Source of the DNA: Apostichopus japonicus
Lineage: Eukaryota > Echinodermata > Holothuroidea > Aspidochirotida > Stichopodidae
DNA length: 60,000 nucleotides
Assembly (NCBI RefSeq): GCF_037975245.1
Contig: NC_092561.1
Span: forward strand, 18,049,001-18,109,000
Reading direction: 5' to 3'
Shown in pieces: positions 1 to 13,463 of the stretch (positions within the stretch are counted from its first letter, which is position 1; the number at the start of each line of letters is the position of its first letter). Under the pieces are notes generated by a model. The model worked only from the letters and a program-made list of their open reading frames with translations, was not told where the DNA came from and ran no database searches. The translations under genes and the position numbers were made by a program.

Positions 1-134
1 AATTGCACTGAATCATATCATAATATATCATATCATATTATATGTTACATGACTTCATCATTGAATCATGTTACCTACATATTATTAAACCAATGAAAAG
101 TCAGCATTTCCATTAATCTGTCGGGTGTTTTTAC

Positions 135-3100
135 CTTCTCACTAGCTGATAACTTCTCCGTTTGCCTTCCTGGCGACGGCGGTGGCAAAGGCGTTGGTGG
201 CAAAGGTGCCTCGTGGTTCTTCTTTGGCGTTCCTTCCGAAGTTGACAAGGTAATAACTTCATCCATCTTATTGAAAAGTGGTTTTGGTTTTACGACAATG
301 AGTACGCTATGAACTCTGTCTCGGTAAGTTGGCATGCAGAACATTTTAGGCAGTATCTCTAGCAGGATGTTCCTACACAATGAGTACTTCAGGACCCATA
401 ATCGACTGTCTCCATAAGCTATGGAAATGTTAGCCAAAGAGAAAGGAACAGCGAGACAGGCAAGAATAAAGGTTGCAGTCAAATAATTGCCGATAATCGG
501 AGGCGTCTTGCTTGATGATGGCAATGTATCCACGATAAGCAACTGGAATACAGTTAAGCCAAGTACCATTGATACACCCAGTGATATTCTTTCGCCGCTA
601 TCAGGTGGAGCCAAAAATGTTACAAATGCCATTACACAGAGACAGGTTGAAGGTAGGAGGAGAGCAGTAAGATAGTAAGTAGGGTCTCTTTGGAGATGAA
701 CGCACACTAGTCCAAGTGAATAATTATCAACATGGCGTCCTTTTATGAATTCTTCATGTTGAGACACCCAGTTGACCACGGTTACATTGAGGAGGTCCCA
801 TTGATTGCTAACAAGACTGTGTGTCTGCCCTGGCTGGACAATGTAGAAATAAACTTGATGAGCAAGCAAGTTGTCTGGGAGATAACTAAAAGGACAATGT
901 TGCGTGTCGAACGGAAAGTATGTGATGCTGTAAACAATAAAGAAGAAAGGTAAACGTGAACAGTAATGCGCGTTCTAGCCAATCATTATGAGGAAACCAC
1001 AGCTATAAGATATAACTTTTCGTAAGTAACCATAATATTCAACAACAAAAAATCGTATTATCAGTTAACCATAAAATCAGCGCTTCAAGCCACGTCCAAC
1101 TATCCATGTTATTTTTAGTCTTGCCGTTGACATGATCAAATCAGACAACAAATGGAATCGTTGTGACGGTAGTATCATTCTTTTGGAAGTTGGAGCATTA
1201 TGGAATCGGCGTCTTAGCTAGATAACTTCTAGTAAACAACTTAACACGCTACTTTGATTCATACGATGTGACACATGTTTAACTTTCTATTCTAACGTTT
1301 ATAAATATTCAATATGTCATTATCATGACATTAATTGACTTTCTAAACTTACATGATAGGGCATTGTGTAGACTGGACAACAGCAGTCCCGAGCTGAACG
1401 TGACCATTTGACGTCAGTAAGATAGATCCTTCTGAGTTTACTATACCAAGAGCTTTTTCACTCAATCTGGATAAAATAAAATAAAATAATCCTCTAAAAT
1501 AACCCTTAATAATATACCAAGTCGCCTTAGAGAGGTTTCCAAGGTGTCGTTCAAATTGTGTATTATTTTTATTTTGTAATAGCATTACTGGTATGTTTTT
1601 CAGCTTCAGTGTTTTCCTGTTCATATGACCATGACTAAAACTTTATATTTACATTTTATGTTAGTAGAGTGTAATGCAGTGTGTTTTATTCATTACAGCA
1701 TCTAAACTTTTGGGGACTATATTTTACAGAGACAATGTCTCTTTTATTTTGTTATGGACGCAATGTAGCGTCTCTGATCAGTTACTATGTTCTTATCTAA
1801 AAGGATTCTACTAAACATCTACCTACGTTAGCCTCTTTTCAGTAATATAGACAAGAGTACTTACGAGTTGCTCAGGAATATCTTTGGTGTCCAAATTTCG
1901 TCAACGTACATATGTATTAGATCAACGCCGCTGAAATTACTCGGATCCCATGACATACGCTCATCTGTCCAGGTCTGAAATAAAAATATGCAAATGTGAT
2001 TAATTGTTATCATAAATAAACATTTATTTTGATACTTTCAAGTTGTGCTCACGATAGTTAGCACCTGTCAGTGCTGAGAAATATGTAACTCCTCATTTTA
2101 AGTCATCTCTGTAGAACATTAACAAACGAGTGACATCAGAATGGGAAATAATTTTACTCTTTCACTTGTTAGTTTGTTTGTAAAGATTTTCCAAAGTTTT
2201 TCAACTACTGTTCCAGCAAATTGTTTGTTTCCAATAATTGTCAACTACGGTTTCAGCAAATTGTGTCAGCAGATTTTATTTGAATATATCACTAAATAGC
2301 GTAACTATTATGACAACATATATTTGGAATTAGTAAAATATCAAGTGATGTAAATTTAAAAAAATAAAAATTTGACTAATTGTACGAAACCAAACTATTA
2401 AATCAGCTTTCAAAGCTAAGATTCTATCGATATTAACCCATCTGAAATGTCAGCAAGTAACATAAAACTGAAAACATTTGAAAAGTTGAAAAGTTACAAG
2501 TGTGTTTAAAGATCACGTAACATTTTCAACACAAGTTGTTACCATTGTCAACCAAGAAGCAGTCGTTAGTATTTGATCCTTTTCATTCTGGAAAGAAACA
2601 ACACAAATAGAAATATGACTTCTGTATTCTTGTTATTGTAATATACAATTAAAACTATGGGTAATAAACTTGAGCAAATATTAAAGAATATTTAATGTCA
2701 CTCGGTTGCAGTTGGCTAACAAGTCTCTCAAATCTTTTCTACTTGTGTGGCGTAGATTTCAAAGAAAGACATTGGTCCTATAGTGATTGTTTGTCTTCTA
2801 CTAAATGATGTGTTTACTAACTTCTTTACAATATTAGTCTCATTCACATCTTACACACTGCGTAGTTATAATTTGTTACTTCGTATTTATGAATTTCTTA
2901 AAAATGGTACACCGAATAATAATTAATTATCAATAACAAAATTTCAATTTGTTTGATAATTTTTTTTTAAAAGGTCAAACTCAAAAAAAGTCATTATGTG
3001 TAGCTAATTTAGAAAGCCAATCGCGCCCTGCTCACCAGATCAAGCATGGCGTAAAATTGGACCTTTAGTCCTACAACTACAGTATCACTGGCGTTCAGAA

Positions 3101-4232
3101 CTGGTCTGTCCCTCGGTGAATAGTTTTCTTGATTTAATAAAAAGTGGCGAAGCTCTCCTTCAGCACTTCTGGGGTACCTGGCTGCAATACCTGAGAAAAG
3201 ACAATTATACCGTACATATCACTCTTTTAATGTGCGGAAATAAAATAACATTCTTGTTATGACACCCCAATCAAATTTACGGAACCCTTTAAACAGATAT
3301 TCGTAGACTGTAGAATAAACGTGTCTGTGCAGTTCGAATATATGGTGTTGATCACATTCAAAACGTTGAATTAAACAATCGATATCAAATTGAAATAAAG
3401 AGTAATATGTGACTGTCCCTTTTGTAAATTAGATAGCCAATAGGAAAGTCATACTGATAAGTCCTACGGTACATTAATACACTAAATTCATACTAGAAGC
3501 CAGTAAAATTTTCATCATATTGGGTAACCTGCAACACACTACAACATTGTCAGATGTATTCGTGTACCGAGGATTATTGTGACAGTATTATTTAATACAG
3601 CAGCATTTGCGATTGACTTGGCAGTCTTGTTGATCACACTTTTACTGAGAAATCTTAGTTTATATATCCATCATCTAATTATCACACTGCCTTTATAGCG
3701 ATATGATACCAAGATTACAAATTAATACAATATCGCTAAGAACTGTACGATAAAACTAACAAAAGTGATAAATAAACATTCCTTTTCTTTTTTTAATTTC
3801 CTTTCCGACTTTCTTAAGTATGTAGCGCCAAACACGTTTACATGGTCATAGATATCATTCTATACTATTGAATCTAACTTTGACTGATTTTTTAGCAACG
3901 TCGTCCGGTTTTTAAGGCAACGAGGTAGCATTAAAGTAACAACCTTCCGTCCGTCCGTCCGTCCATCCGTCCATCCGCCCGTACAACCTTTGTACTTCTG
4001 GCCTATTTTATGTTGTTCTTTAAATTTCGAAAGAATTAAATGAAAGATTTATTCGTCCAATTGCTTGATCGCTAAATAAATTTCACGTATGGCATGTGAT
4101 TCGCATGATTACAGTCACGATGACTACTTAAAAAAAGGTAAATGATATATCCAACATATAACATATATTAAGTTAAAATAATATCGTACCTGGTACTATA
4201 AACAGCAAAATACAGGTAGTGAGAATATCCAT
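135..4232 (-). CDS. Cys-loop ligand-gated channel subunit, nAChR-like (gene 1, 3' end outside window)
   Basis: Predicted pentameric cation-channel subunit of the plasma membrane. Exons, all with GT/AG ends, read on the minus strand: 4190-4232 (ATG and signal peptide MDILTTCILLFIVPG), 3036-3190, 2543-2587, 1865-1974, 1353-1466, 135-927. The last exon (M4) lies beyond position 1. The 420 codons seen have no stop. Visible features are the loop D tryptophan (ASW), WTDERMSWDPSNF, IWTP, a Cys loop with 13 residues between cysteines and YFPFDTQHC, M1 to M3, APPDSGER before M2, and a short proline-rich M3-M4 loop ending in SEK. GER with Glu at -1' is the usual cation-selective arrangement. Loop A Tyr, loop B Trp and the loop C cysteine pair of ACh-binding alpha subunits are absent. 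It is the head-to-head partner of the gene at 5571-9564 and shares its 5' UTR and introns. Family assignment is firm; ligand unknown. Confidence 0.9.
3946..3982. repeat. Tetranucleotide microsatellite (CCGT/CCAT)n
   Basis: Short run of CCGT units degenerating to CCAT and CCGC, inside the first intron of gene 1. The other duplicate arm shows no equally clear run, so it probably expanded after the duplication. Confidence 0.8.
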
Positions 4233-4450
4233 TTTAGAGTGAACTGCATGTCACCTGTTTCCAAAGTAATCAGAGAATGACAAAGCAATGACTATAACCT
4301 TTGCGGTCACCTGGAGCGATTTAATATATTACCTTGCTGACTAGAGTTAATCAATGTATGTGTGTTTGCAGACTTTCAATCTCAACGCAAAGACATTATG
4401 ACTATTTGATAGGGAGAAAATAAGGAGGTAGTTCAAGAATAGAGAACACC

Positions 4451-5294
4451 TCATGTTATAACGAATACGAATAGTTTATTATCAAAAACACTGCAGTAAA
4501 AAGAAATGTGTTGAAAATTTTTCTCAATAGTGAATATTATGTTAGGGAGCCTGGTATTGGTATATTGCTTCATTCTCATTTTTGAAAAGACAGAAAATAT
4601 GTTAATATATCTACGGTAGTAAGGTTTGGATAGAACAAACAAATCATTAAGAAAATGTTTTTTCTCCAAATGCAAGTGGCCAAAAACCGGTGTTAATGGA
4701 GGACCCATTGCCACACCATCTACTTGTTTGTAGTCATTACCTTTTAGTCGGAAATGCGTTTGTGGGGTTGCAAACACGAACAGTTTTCTAGAGGTCTCGC
4801 CTATCAACATCAATATCTGGATAGTTTTGCATGCTAACATCGATGGCACTATCAATGTGTTCAGATAGTGGAATGTTAGTGAACAAACTGACACCATCGT
4901 ACGACAACATATATTGATCAGACATGTCCATTGAGTTAATTTCTTGGACAAATGAGGACGGATCATATGTGCAATAATAAAAACAAATGTAGGGTGAGAT
5001 AAGAACACTCAAAACCTTGACCAGGTGGCAATTGTAAGTACCGAGACTGGATACAATAGAATGGAAGGTAGGACATGTTTTACTATTATTGCATCTGTAA
5101 ATGTTGGGCAGTCCATAAATTCTAGCGGGGTGAGAGCCTGTAGAGTAAATGTTTATATAGAGTTTCCTGAGAAGTCTCTCTAAATGTCCCTCTCTGTATA
5201 AAGTTGGATCAGTATTTGTCTTGAACCTTGTTTCATCATTGATCATTTGACTGATTCTGGCGTTGTAAGCTTGACGATCCACCAAATAACTCAA
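4451..5294 (-). mobile_element. Penelope-like element reverse transcriptase remnant (frameshifted)
   Basis: Two overlapping minus-strand frames (4788-5294 and 4451-about 4800) read as one Penelope-like RT: PARIYGLPNIYR, then PTFHSIVSSLGTYN, SFVQEINSMDMS, SYDGVSLFTNIPL, then in the second frame GNDYKQVDGVAMGPPLTPVF and YYRRYINIFSVF, then HPNI-like NIIFTIE. The order and motifs match the family core. A frameshift lies near 4790-4800. The catalytic segment, normally RYVDD plus a hydrophobic run, reads RYINIF: both aspartates are gone and one residue is missing, so the enzyme is dead. No GIY-YIG endonuclease or terminal repeats were recognised. It fills the spacer between the two inverted arms. 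Confidence 0.8.
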
Positions 5295-5374
5295 TTACCT
5301 TAGTCAGGTTTCAAAATTACAAAGCTTGTACTCTTTTTTAGTTTTCTAAGATCTTTATACTTGTACAATTGGAT

Positions 5375-8300
5375 ACATATCTCCTTATGTTCTCCCTATT
5401 AATTAGTCATAACTTCGTTGCATTGAAACTGAAAGTCTGCAAACATACATAAATCGATTAACTCTAGTCAGCAAGGTAATATATTACTGCCGGCGACCAG
5501 TAAGGTTATAGTCAGTGCTTTGTCAGTCTCTGAATACCTTGAAAACAGGTGGCACGCAGTTTAGTCTAAAATGGATATTCCAGCTATCTGTATATTGGTG
5601 TCTATAGTATCAGGTAAGATATTATTTGAATTAAAAATGTTATATGTTGAATAAATAATTCTTTATTGTTTTAGTAGTCACCGTGACAGTTTGTATTCAT
5701 GCAGAACCTTGAACGTAATCACATAATGTTTCGTGAAATATACTGAGCAATTAAGCAATCGGTAGAAGAAATCTTTCACTAAATATTTCGAACTTAAAAC
5801 ATGACATGAAATAGGCCAGAAGTACAAAGTTGAATTTAAAATAACGGTACGAGAGGTTTTTACTTAACATTTGGTAAATCTTTGACATAACCGGATGAGG
5901 TTGATAAAAATAAACTGAAGTTTGTTTCAACAATGAAGAATGATAATGGAATTAAGAGTATTAATTTGTCGTTTGACTGAGCAATATTAATTTTCTATTG
6001 GCTATCTAATTAACAAAAAGACAGTCACATATTACTTTTTGTTCAATTTGATGTCGATGGTTTATTTTAACGATTTGAAAGTGATCAACAACAAATGATC
6101 GAACTTTACAGACACATTTCCTTTACAGTCTAAGAATATATATTTGTTAAAAGAGTTCCGTAAATTTGTTTCGGGGTCTCGTTAATGGTTTATAAATACA
6201 TAACAACAATGGTGTATTATTTCTGTACATTTATAGACTGGTATATATGATATGATTGTCTTTCTCAGGTATATCAGCCAGGTTCCCCAAAAGTGCTGAA
6301 GGCGAGCTTCGCCACTTTTTATTAAACCAAGAAAACCATTCACCGAGGGAAAGACCAGTTCTGAACGCCAGTGATACAGTAGTTGTAGGACTAAAGGTCC
6401 AATTTTACGCAATGCTTGAACTGGTGAGCAGGGAGCGGTTGAGGCGCGTTTCAAAATTATCCACACATAATGACGTATTTGGTATTGACCTTTCGAAGAA
6501 CGTTTTGTCAAACAAATCAAATTTTGTTTTCGATAATTAAATATTATTCGTTGTACTATTTATAAGAATTTATAAATATGAAGTAACATATTATAACCGA
6601 GTAATGTGTTACATGTGAATAAGACTAATATGGTGTATTGTTAAATACTTTTATTTAGAATAGAAAATTCACCACAGGACCAATTTCTTTCTTTTCAAAC
6701 TCCGCGTCACACCGGTAGAATATAATTGAGATTTCATTATCTATACTTGTAATTGCATTTTACCATAACATGAATTCAGAAGTCATACTTTTATTTGTGA
6801 TTTTTCTTTACAGAATGAAAAAGATCAAGTACTAACCACTGCTTCTTGGTTGACCATGGTAAGAAGTAGCGTTGGCAATTTTACGTAGTCTTTACACACA
6901 CTTTGTAAATGTAAACTTTCGACTCTTCAAATGTTTCAGTTTTATATTACATGCTGAAATTGCAACTGACTTACTTAAGATTGAAAAAAAAGCTTGAAAA
7001 TTGTTTCAATAGTTTTGTCTTTAGTCTAAGTTAGCTTATGATTTCGAATTTGTCATCACTACGATATTATTACTAATTAAAATATATTTTGTCTAATAGT
7101 TTGGCTATTTAATGATATAATCAAATTAAATCAACGACAATTTGCTTTACGAGCAAACAAAGAAATGGAAGAATACAAATATTCCCCAGTCTAATGTCAA
7201 ACTTTCCTTAAACAAAGATGGTTTAAAATAAGAAGTTACATATTTTTCAGCACTAAACTGTAAACTATCTCTAGCAAAACTTGAAAAATATCATAATAAA
7301 TGTGTTTATTGTTTTCATTTCTTGAATACAATTAATCACATTCGAACATTTTTTATTTCAGACCTGGACAGATGAGCGAATGTCATGGGATCCGAGTAAT
7401 TTCAGTGGCGTTGATCTTATACATATGTACGTTGACGAAATTTGGACACCAAGGATATACCTGAGCAGCTCGTAAGTACCCTTGTCTATGTTACTGGAAA
7501 GAGGCTAACAAAGGTGGATGTTTAGTAGAATACTTGTAGATGAGAACATAGTAACTGGTCAGAGGCGCTACATTGCGTCGGTAAGAAAATTAAAAAAAAA
7601 CAGACATTCTCTCTGTAAAATATATTCCCTAAAAGTTCAGATGCTGTAATGAATAACATATATTGCAGTACACTCTAGTAAAATGCAATATTAATATAAT
7701 ACTTTAGTCATGGTCATATAAATAGGTAAACACCAAAGCTGAAAAAGATTCCAATTGAGCGATGACAAAGGTAAAACAGTACTCAAGGAATATATCCGAC
7801 CGCCACCTGTAAAACCTCTGTAACGCGACTCGGTATATTATTAATGGTTATTTTAGAGATTTTTCCGTTTATTTTTATCTAGATTGAGCAAGGACGCTCT
7901 TGGCATTGTAAACTCAGAACAAGGATCGATGTTACTGACGTCAAATGGTCACGTGTACTTCGGGACTCCTGCTGTCCAGGCTATACACTGCCCTATCATG
8001 TAAGTTTAGAAACCAACTAATGTCATGATAATGACATATTGAATATATATAAACGTTAGAATAGAAATGTAAACATGTGTCACATCGTATGAAAAAAAAG
8101 GTAACGTGTTTATTTGTTTACTGTAAAGTTCACTAGTTCAGACACTGATTCAATTACAATCCAACGTTCAAACAAATGATACTACTATTCATAAGAATTA
8201 TATTTGTTGTCTGATTTAATCATGTCAACTGCAAGATTAAAAATAACATGTATGGTTAGAAGTGAGTAGAATCGTTATCCCTGTGGTGAGCTGATCACAT

Positions 8301-9350
8301 GACTTTCGTTGAACACCAAGGTTACTTACGAATAGTTATATCTTATAGCTATAGTTTACCCAGAATGATTGGCCAGAACGCATATTACTGTTCTCGTTTA
8401 CATGTCTTCTTTATGTTTTGCAGCATCACATACTTTCCGTTCGACACACAACATTGTGCTTTTAACTATCTTCCTGAAAACTTGTTTGCTCATCAAGTTG
8501 ATTTCTATATCGACTCGTCACTGCAGCCACACAATCTTGATAGCAACCAATGGAACCTCCTTAATGTAAACGTGTTCAACTGGGGGTATCCAGTTGAAGA
8601 ATACATAGAAGGACGCGAAAATGATCATTTTCAATTGGGCACACTGTGCGTTCATCTACAAAGAGACCCTACCTACTATATAACAGCTCTCCTACCTTCA
8701 ACCTGTCTCTGTGTCATGACATTTCTAACATTTTTGGCTCCACCCGATTGCGGCGAGAGAATCTCACTGGGTGTATCAATGGTACTTGGCTTAACTGTAT
8801 TCCAGTTGCTCATCGTGGATACATTGCCAACATCTAGCAAGACGCCTCCGATTATCGGCACTTATCTGACTGCAACCTTTATTCTTGCCTCTCTCGCTGT
8901 TCCTTTCTCTCTGGCTAACATTGCCATAGCTTATGGAGACAGTCGATTATGGGTCCTGAAGTACTCATTGTTTAGGAACATCCTGCTAGAGATCCTGCCT
9001 AAAATTTTCCGCATGCCATCTTATCAAGACAGAGTTCATAGCGTGCTTATTGTCGTAAAACCACAACCATTTTTCAATGAGAAGGATGAAGTTATTACCT
9101 TGTCAACCACGGAAGGAGCACCAAAGAAGAATCAAGTGGCACCTCTGCCACCAACAGCTTCTCCACCGCCGTCGCCAGGAAGGAATAGAGAGAAGTTATC
9201 ACCTAGTGAGAAGGTAAGACAGATTAATGTAAATGCTCATTTTTCATTAGTTAGTAACATGATTCGATAATGAGGTCATATAACAAATAAGATCATATGA
9301 TTCGTTATTGGAAAGAAATGCATGCTGAAGTATCAGACCATTTGGTGCTA
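5375..9350 (+). repeat. Right arm of the large inverted duplication
   Basis: Reverse-complement counterpart of 1-4425. Inner similarity begins near 5375-5380 (TCTCCTTA, then TTCTCCCTAT). It carries gene 2 and can be followed through the start of intron 6, where the partner leaves the window. Confidence 0.85.
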
Positions 9351-9564
9351 GCAATTCCTTATAACTAAATTTAACCAAATTAAACCAATCATTTGTTTTT
9401 CCTTCCTGATTTCATTACAGGTGAAAATGGAAGCGCGTACAGTTGCCTTGGTGATGGATAGATTGTTCCTGACTTTGTTCATCATTGCGTTCTTTGCCGT
9501 CACTTCATATGTGATAATTCTCTTTAGGCAAGATCTTGGACAAACGAAAGAAACTTGTTGGTAA
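5571..9564 (+). CDS. Cys-loop ligand-gated channel subunit, nAChR-like (gene 2, complete)
   Basis: Exons 5571-5613, 6269-6423, 6814-6858, 7362-7471, 7883-7999, 8424-9213, 9421-9564 splice in frame to about 467 aa, all with GT/AG junctions. The signal peptide begins MDIPAICILVSIVSG. Exon 2 encodes the N-terminal helix and first strands with an NAS glycosylation sequon; exon 3 (45 bp) has the loop D Trp; exon 4 (110 bp) has WTDERMSWDP and EIWTPRIYL. The Cys loop is C-X13-C ending FPFDTQHC. M2 reads [20 protein letters not shown], with Glu -1' and Leu 9'. The M3-M4 loop is proline-rich (PPTASPPPSPG). M4 follows VALVMDRLFLTLF. The second cysteine is followed by Glu at +7, where alpha subunits have Trp, and no vicinal Cys pair exists. 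M1 lacks one residue before its conserved proline (TALLPST against TALLLPST in gene 1). AATAAA at 9563-9568 overlaps the stop. Confidence 0.92.
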
Positions 9565-12490
9565 TAAACAAAAAAGAAACCTCACTTTAGAGACATTGCA
9601 AATTAAGAAGTTATAGTTCAAAGCCATTGTCGTTTTTGCTAGAGACCGCAAACCTATGGGATATTTGCAAATTAATGGTATAAAAGCGTTAAATTTTGAA
9701 AAGTTGAAATCTTGTAATAATCTCGTAATCGTGAGGTTTCTAAGTATGTTTGCATGACCATATAGTCAGTTCAAAAGTGTTAAAGTCGTTGTTTCTAAAT
9801 ATGTAATATATATAGTATGTTTAATATGTCTTGTAGGAAAAAGTATTGTCCACTGGTTGATCACATCGATATATCACAGTAAACAATGACACGTGCTTCG
9901 ATATTCCAAAACGCATGGAAATGATTTCCATGTGGTTAAGTGGTGGTATAAATATAGTGTATAACCGAATTAAACAAAAAAGGTAAAATTACAATATATC
10001 TGGTCTTTACAAACGTAACGATACATCATTACCATTTGCTTTCATTCTCAGCTTTAATTTCTTCTTAAAATCTTTTTTGGTAAATTAAAGGTAAGGAAAC
10101 TGAATCAGTAGCACAAGCGTATTTGTCCATAATGTACAACAATATATGGAAATATTGATTAACTGTTTGTGTACAAACTTTCTAAAATTAATTTTATCAG
10201 TGTTAAATAACTGATTTTATTCTTTTTCTTAAAAAGACTAAGCAAAACAAAAAACATATTTCTGCACAATCAACAGAATAGAGTCCTTCATGACCTTCTG
10301 ATTACTTGATGTTAATGAAATATTCAAAACAAAACATTAGGTGGCCAAAGTTGTCAACATTTTAATCATGGTATGATGAAACATTCTATCATTTTATCAT
10401 GTTTTTCTAGTAACATCGTACTGGAACAGGAAAACCTTGGGTGTCGTCATGGCGATGTATTGAAAAAAAACCCACAATAACCACAATTGTGGACAGAAAT
10501 TTGGGGAAAGTAGAGGACTTCAACTGCTATCAAACCTGTTATTATTGAAGCTAACAATCAAGTTGGTAAAATTTCATTATACGCACCACTTTAAACGTTT
10601 CCGTGTGTACATTCAGGAGCCAACGTAATGAGTATAAGTGTGTGCACCTAAAATAAAACTAGTTGGCAATCCTAGACTAACGAAGTGAGGAATAAATACA
10701 ACATCAATTAATACTCAGTTTCGCCATGATTAAAAAAAAAGTACTTAAGTATTGTCGGACATAGGTCACTGAAGAATCATTATTTAAATTTATCTGATGA
10801 CATGGACATTTTTGTCAACATTTTAACTATATATCTACGTATCACCTTCGTGATTAATTTCATTTCATGTAAGTTGCAAATGCATTTACTCCAACTGTAA
10901 CTGACACGTAAATTAAAATAAACAAAACGGTCCTACGAATGCAACGTTGATCTAAACAGAAATAGAAAGAATAACTATTTCAGGTTATTTCAGGTTTAAA
11001 ATTTAACAGAATTGTCAAACAGTTGAGCTCTCTTGTGCCAGATAGTACAATCTTAAAAACACATTTCTAGCACATTGGCCTCGTATCAATTCGAGTAAAC
11101 CGTCCATGGTTAGTAAATATGGTTTAACGTAACATATTACGATGCATATTCAAAATGGTGATCGCCTGTTCCTTTGATGTAATTAACACATCATTCAGCA
11201 ATTAGCAAGGCGGTTGAATGTTTCTCAGTCATGAATTGTGACATTGATTAAGCAATTTGATGGTAGTTATGTACAGCATGAATACAACACTCCGTCGGTA
11301 CATTGCACATACGGCTAAACCCTTATTAAAGCGATGTATACAGTTAACACAGAATGATGTTTCATAGATTCACAACGAAACCGAAGTAATATCTGCTCGT
11401 TTTATGCGGAATCACATATCGATTTTGTCTGGAACCTGATAACAGGTTAACCTATTTTTAAATGTTCGTACTCTTTTTACAATTTTGTGAAACTGGATGT
11501 TTAAGCATGAAATAAGCGTAATATGTTGATGTTCTGATTTTAACATGCCTTGACTTTCAAAACTCTCATTGCGATATTTTCACTTTAATAGTCTTAATAA
11601 CATAATCACTATCTTGACCAGTCACATTTGTATTCTAATGATGAGTAATATATTATTGGTTCAAACATTTTGGATGCTAACATTTGCGTTATATCTTTAA
11701 TTGACACATTTATGCACATTTCTTTGGAAATGTATTTCATAACCTGCTCGTTTACTTTCATTTCATATGGAACGCAAAGGCAGTAGACGTAATTATTTTG
11801 CCGACTAACATAAAACGATTTTCAGAGTAAAAACATTGACAAAAGCTTGTTCAAATATTGAATACAAATCGATCCGTCATACCTATAAGAACTATTATTA
11901 ATTTACCTTTTCTTTGCTTAAAGAGTTCGAGAATTGTCTAAATATCGCTACAAAAGTTAATTACCTGGCCAAACTCAAAACTGAGCGATGAGGCCATAAT
12001 TCACTCCCTGCAAGGACTAATTAGATCGCCAGTAACATTATGTCTGATGATATGACAGAGGTTCTACTTCCAAATTTATTCTAGCAGGGAAAGTCTTTGC
12101 TTTTTCGTAATGTAGTAAGCTTTCTCGACCAGTTTGCCGTTGTATGTTTAATACTTATCAGTGAACAGTTTAGTTGCAGAGGGTCCGTCTCTTTGATCTT
12201 TACCAATAGAGTTAAGAGTTATCTTTTTCCATATATGCCTTGTATCAGGTTAGGCATAATATAAATATATTTGGCATGTATCAGAGGTTTAAAAGACACT
12301 TAGTAAGCTTTATCTGTTGTTAGAATTAGGTTTTTCTTAGACCGCAAATACTTATCTCACATTTGATGGTAAAATGCCATCTGGATTTAGCTGGTTGTAG
12401 TTAATTGTATTCATTAGACACCAGTCGTTGTGGTAACGTAAACGTAGAGTCACATGGTCTGATGGTCTAAGATAATGTAGCTTATTATCA
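9565..12490. other. Intergenic stretch without recognised genes
   Basis: AT-rich DNA downstream of gene 2, probably including its 3' UTR. No ORF with protein-like character, RNA gene or clear repeat was seen. Confidence 0.6.
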
Positions 12491-12550
12491 TAGGCGTACG
12501 GGACCATTTCAGTTTGGGGGGGCAGAACTTTTTGTGCCCGAAAGTTCTCG

Positions 12551-12655
12551 TGACACTATCTAAGCGGAGCGCCACCATCGGTTGGCGCGTAGCGTACAAG
12601 AAAATTTTTGGCACACAATGCCTCTCAGATTGCCGGAAACGGCACTTCTGAGGCC
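12551..12655. repeat. Dispersed short repeat, copy 1
   Basis: About 105 bp, containing AAGCGGAGCGCCAC, ATCGGTTGGCGCG and TTGCCGGAAACGGC. A clearly related copy lies at 13464-13566. The high G+C stands out from its surroundings. It is preceded at about 12490 by a CATAGGCGTA motif and a G run, also seen in the element at 51529-52073. No coding capacity; probably part of a non-autonomous transposon. Confidence 0.6.
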
Positions 12656-12969
12656 TTGCAAGTTGCATCTAAACGTTCTTTATTTTATAATCTCACGTTT
12701 TAGAAATTTACACTTCCCCAAAAATTTGGTAAATTAGAAGAAGAAAAAAAATGGTAACATCACTTTCAAGGGGAAAAATGGGACAGTATATTTTTAAGCT
12801 CCTATTTAGTTTCCTTATTTATTATTTTAACACAGTACTCAGCTACCTCCAGAAAAACATACATTGTTCAACGACACGTAGGCGGGATAATGTCGCTGTG
12901 TCGGGTGAGAATGCAATTTGTTTCACAAAAAAGTATAAATTATTACAAAGAATATGATAAACCTGTACT

Positions 12970-13225
12970 TCTAGGCTTGTAGGCACCCCCCCCCCACACA
13001 CAAGAAAACGTTTCTTATAAACACTCATGTCGGGGATGTCCAGGTCAAGGGCGGCGGAAGCACTTTTAATCTGGGGGGGGGGGGGGACACCGACTTTAAA
13101 GGGCACTTTGCAGAAATTCGATTGGACTGATGAAGCCTTATATTTAGTACCCTTTATAACTCTTATTGTATTATCTTATTTGTGTATACACATCACTCCA
13201 TCAACACCCCCCCCCCCCCCAATAA
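12970..13225. repeat. Cluster of poly-C/poly-G runs
   Basis: Runs of 9-14 C or G near 12985, 13072 and 13207. The segment between reads GGCGGCGGAAGCACTTTTAA, a phrase typical of repeat ends rather than genes. Open frames across it come from the homopolymers. Confidence 0.6.
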
Positions 13226-13463
13226 GGAAAATATGCATACTAGCACTGCAATATCTAATGCACAAATTGGGAAACAAGGAACAAGTTTTCTTTTGAGACA
13301 AAATGAGGTGATATCATGCTAGTTGCTAATGTAGGAATCTTCCGAATTAGAGTTTTTTCTTGTTAATATCTTAACAATTTTTTTCCATTCGAAATAGCTT
13401 TGAGTTTGACCCACAGAAATTCTTAAAAGTCACGGGCTTAGCCAGGATTTGCAAAGTTGTATG

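Larger units (their letters stand above)
1..4425 (-). repeat. Left arm of a large inverted duplication
   Basis: This arm carries gene 1 and is the reverse complement of 5375-9350, including introns, 5' UTR and upstream DNA. Matching landmarks are the ATGs (4232 and 5571), exon 2 starts (3190 and 6269), exon 6 starts (927 and 8424) and exon 6 ends (135 and 9213). Similarity stops near 4425 at the inner end; the outer end is outside the window. Introns have drifted by indels, so the duplication is not very recent. Confidence 0.85.
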
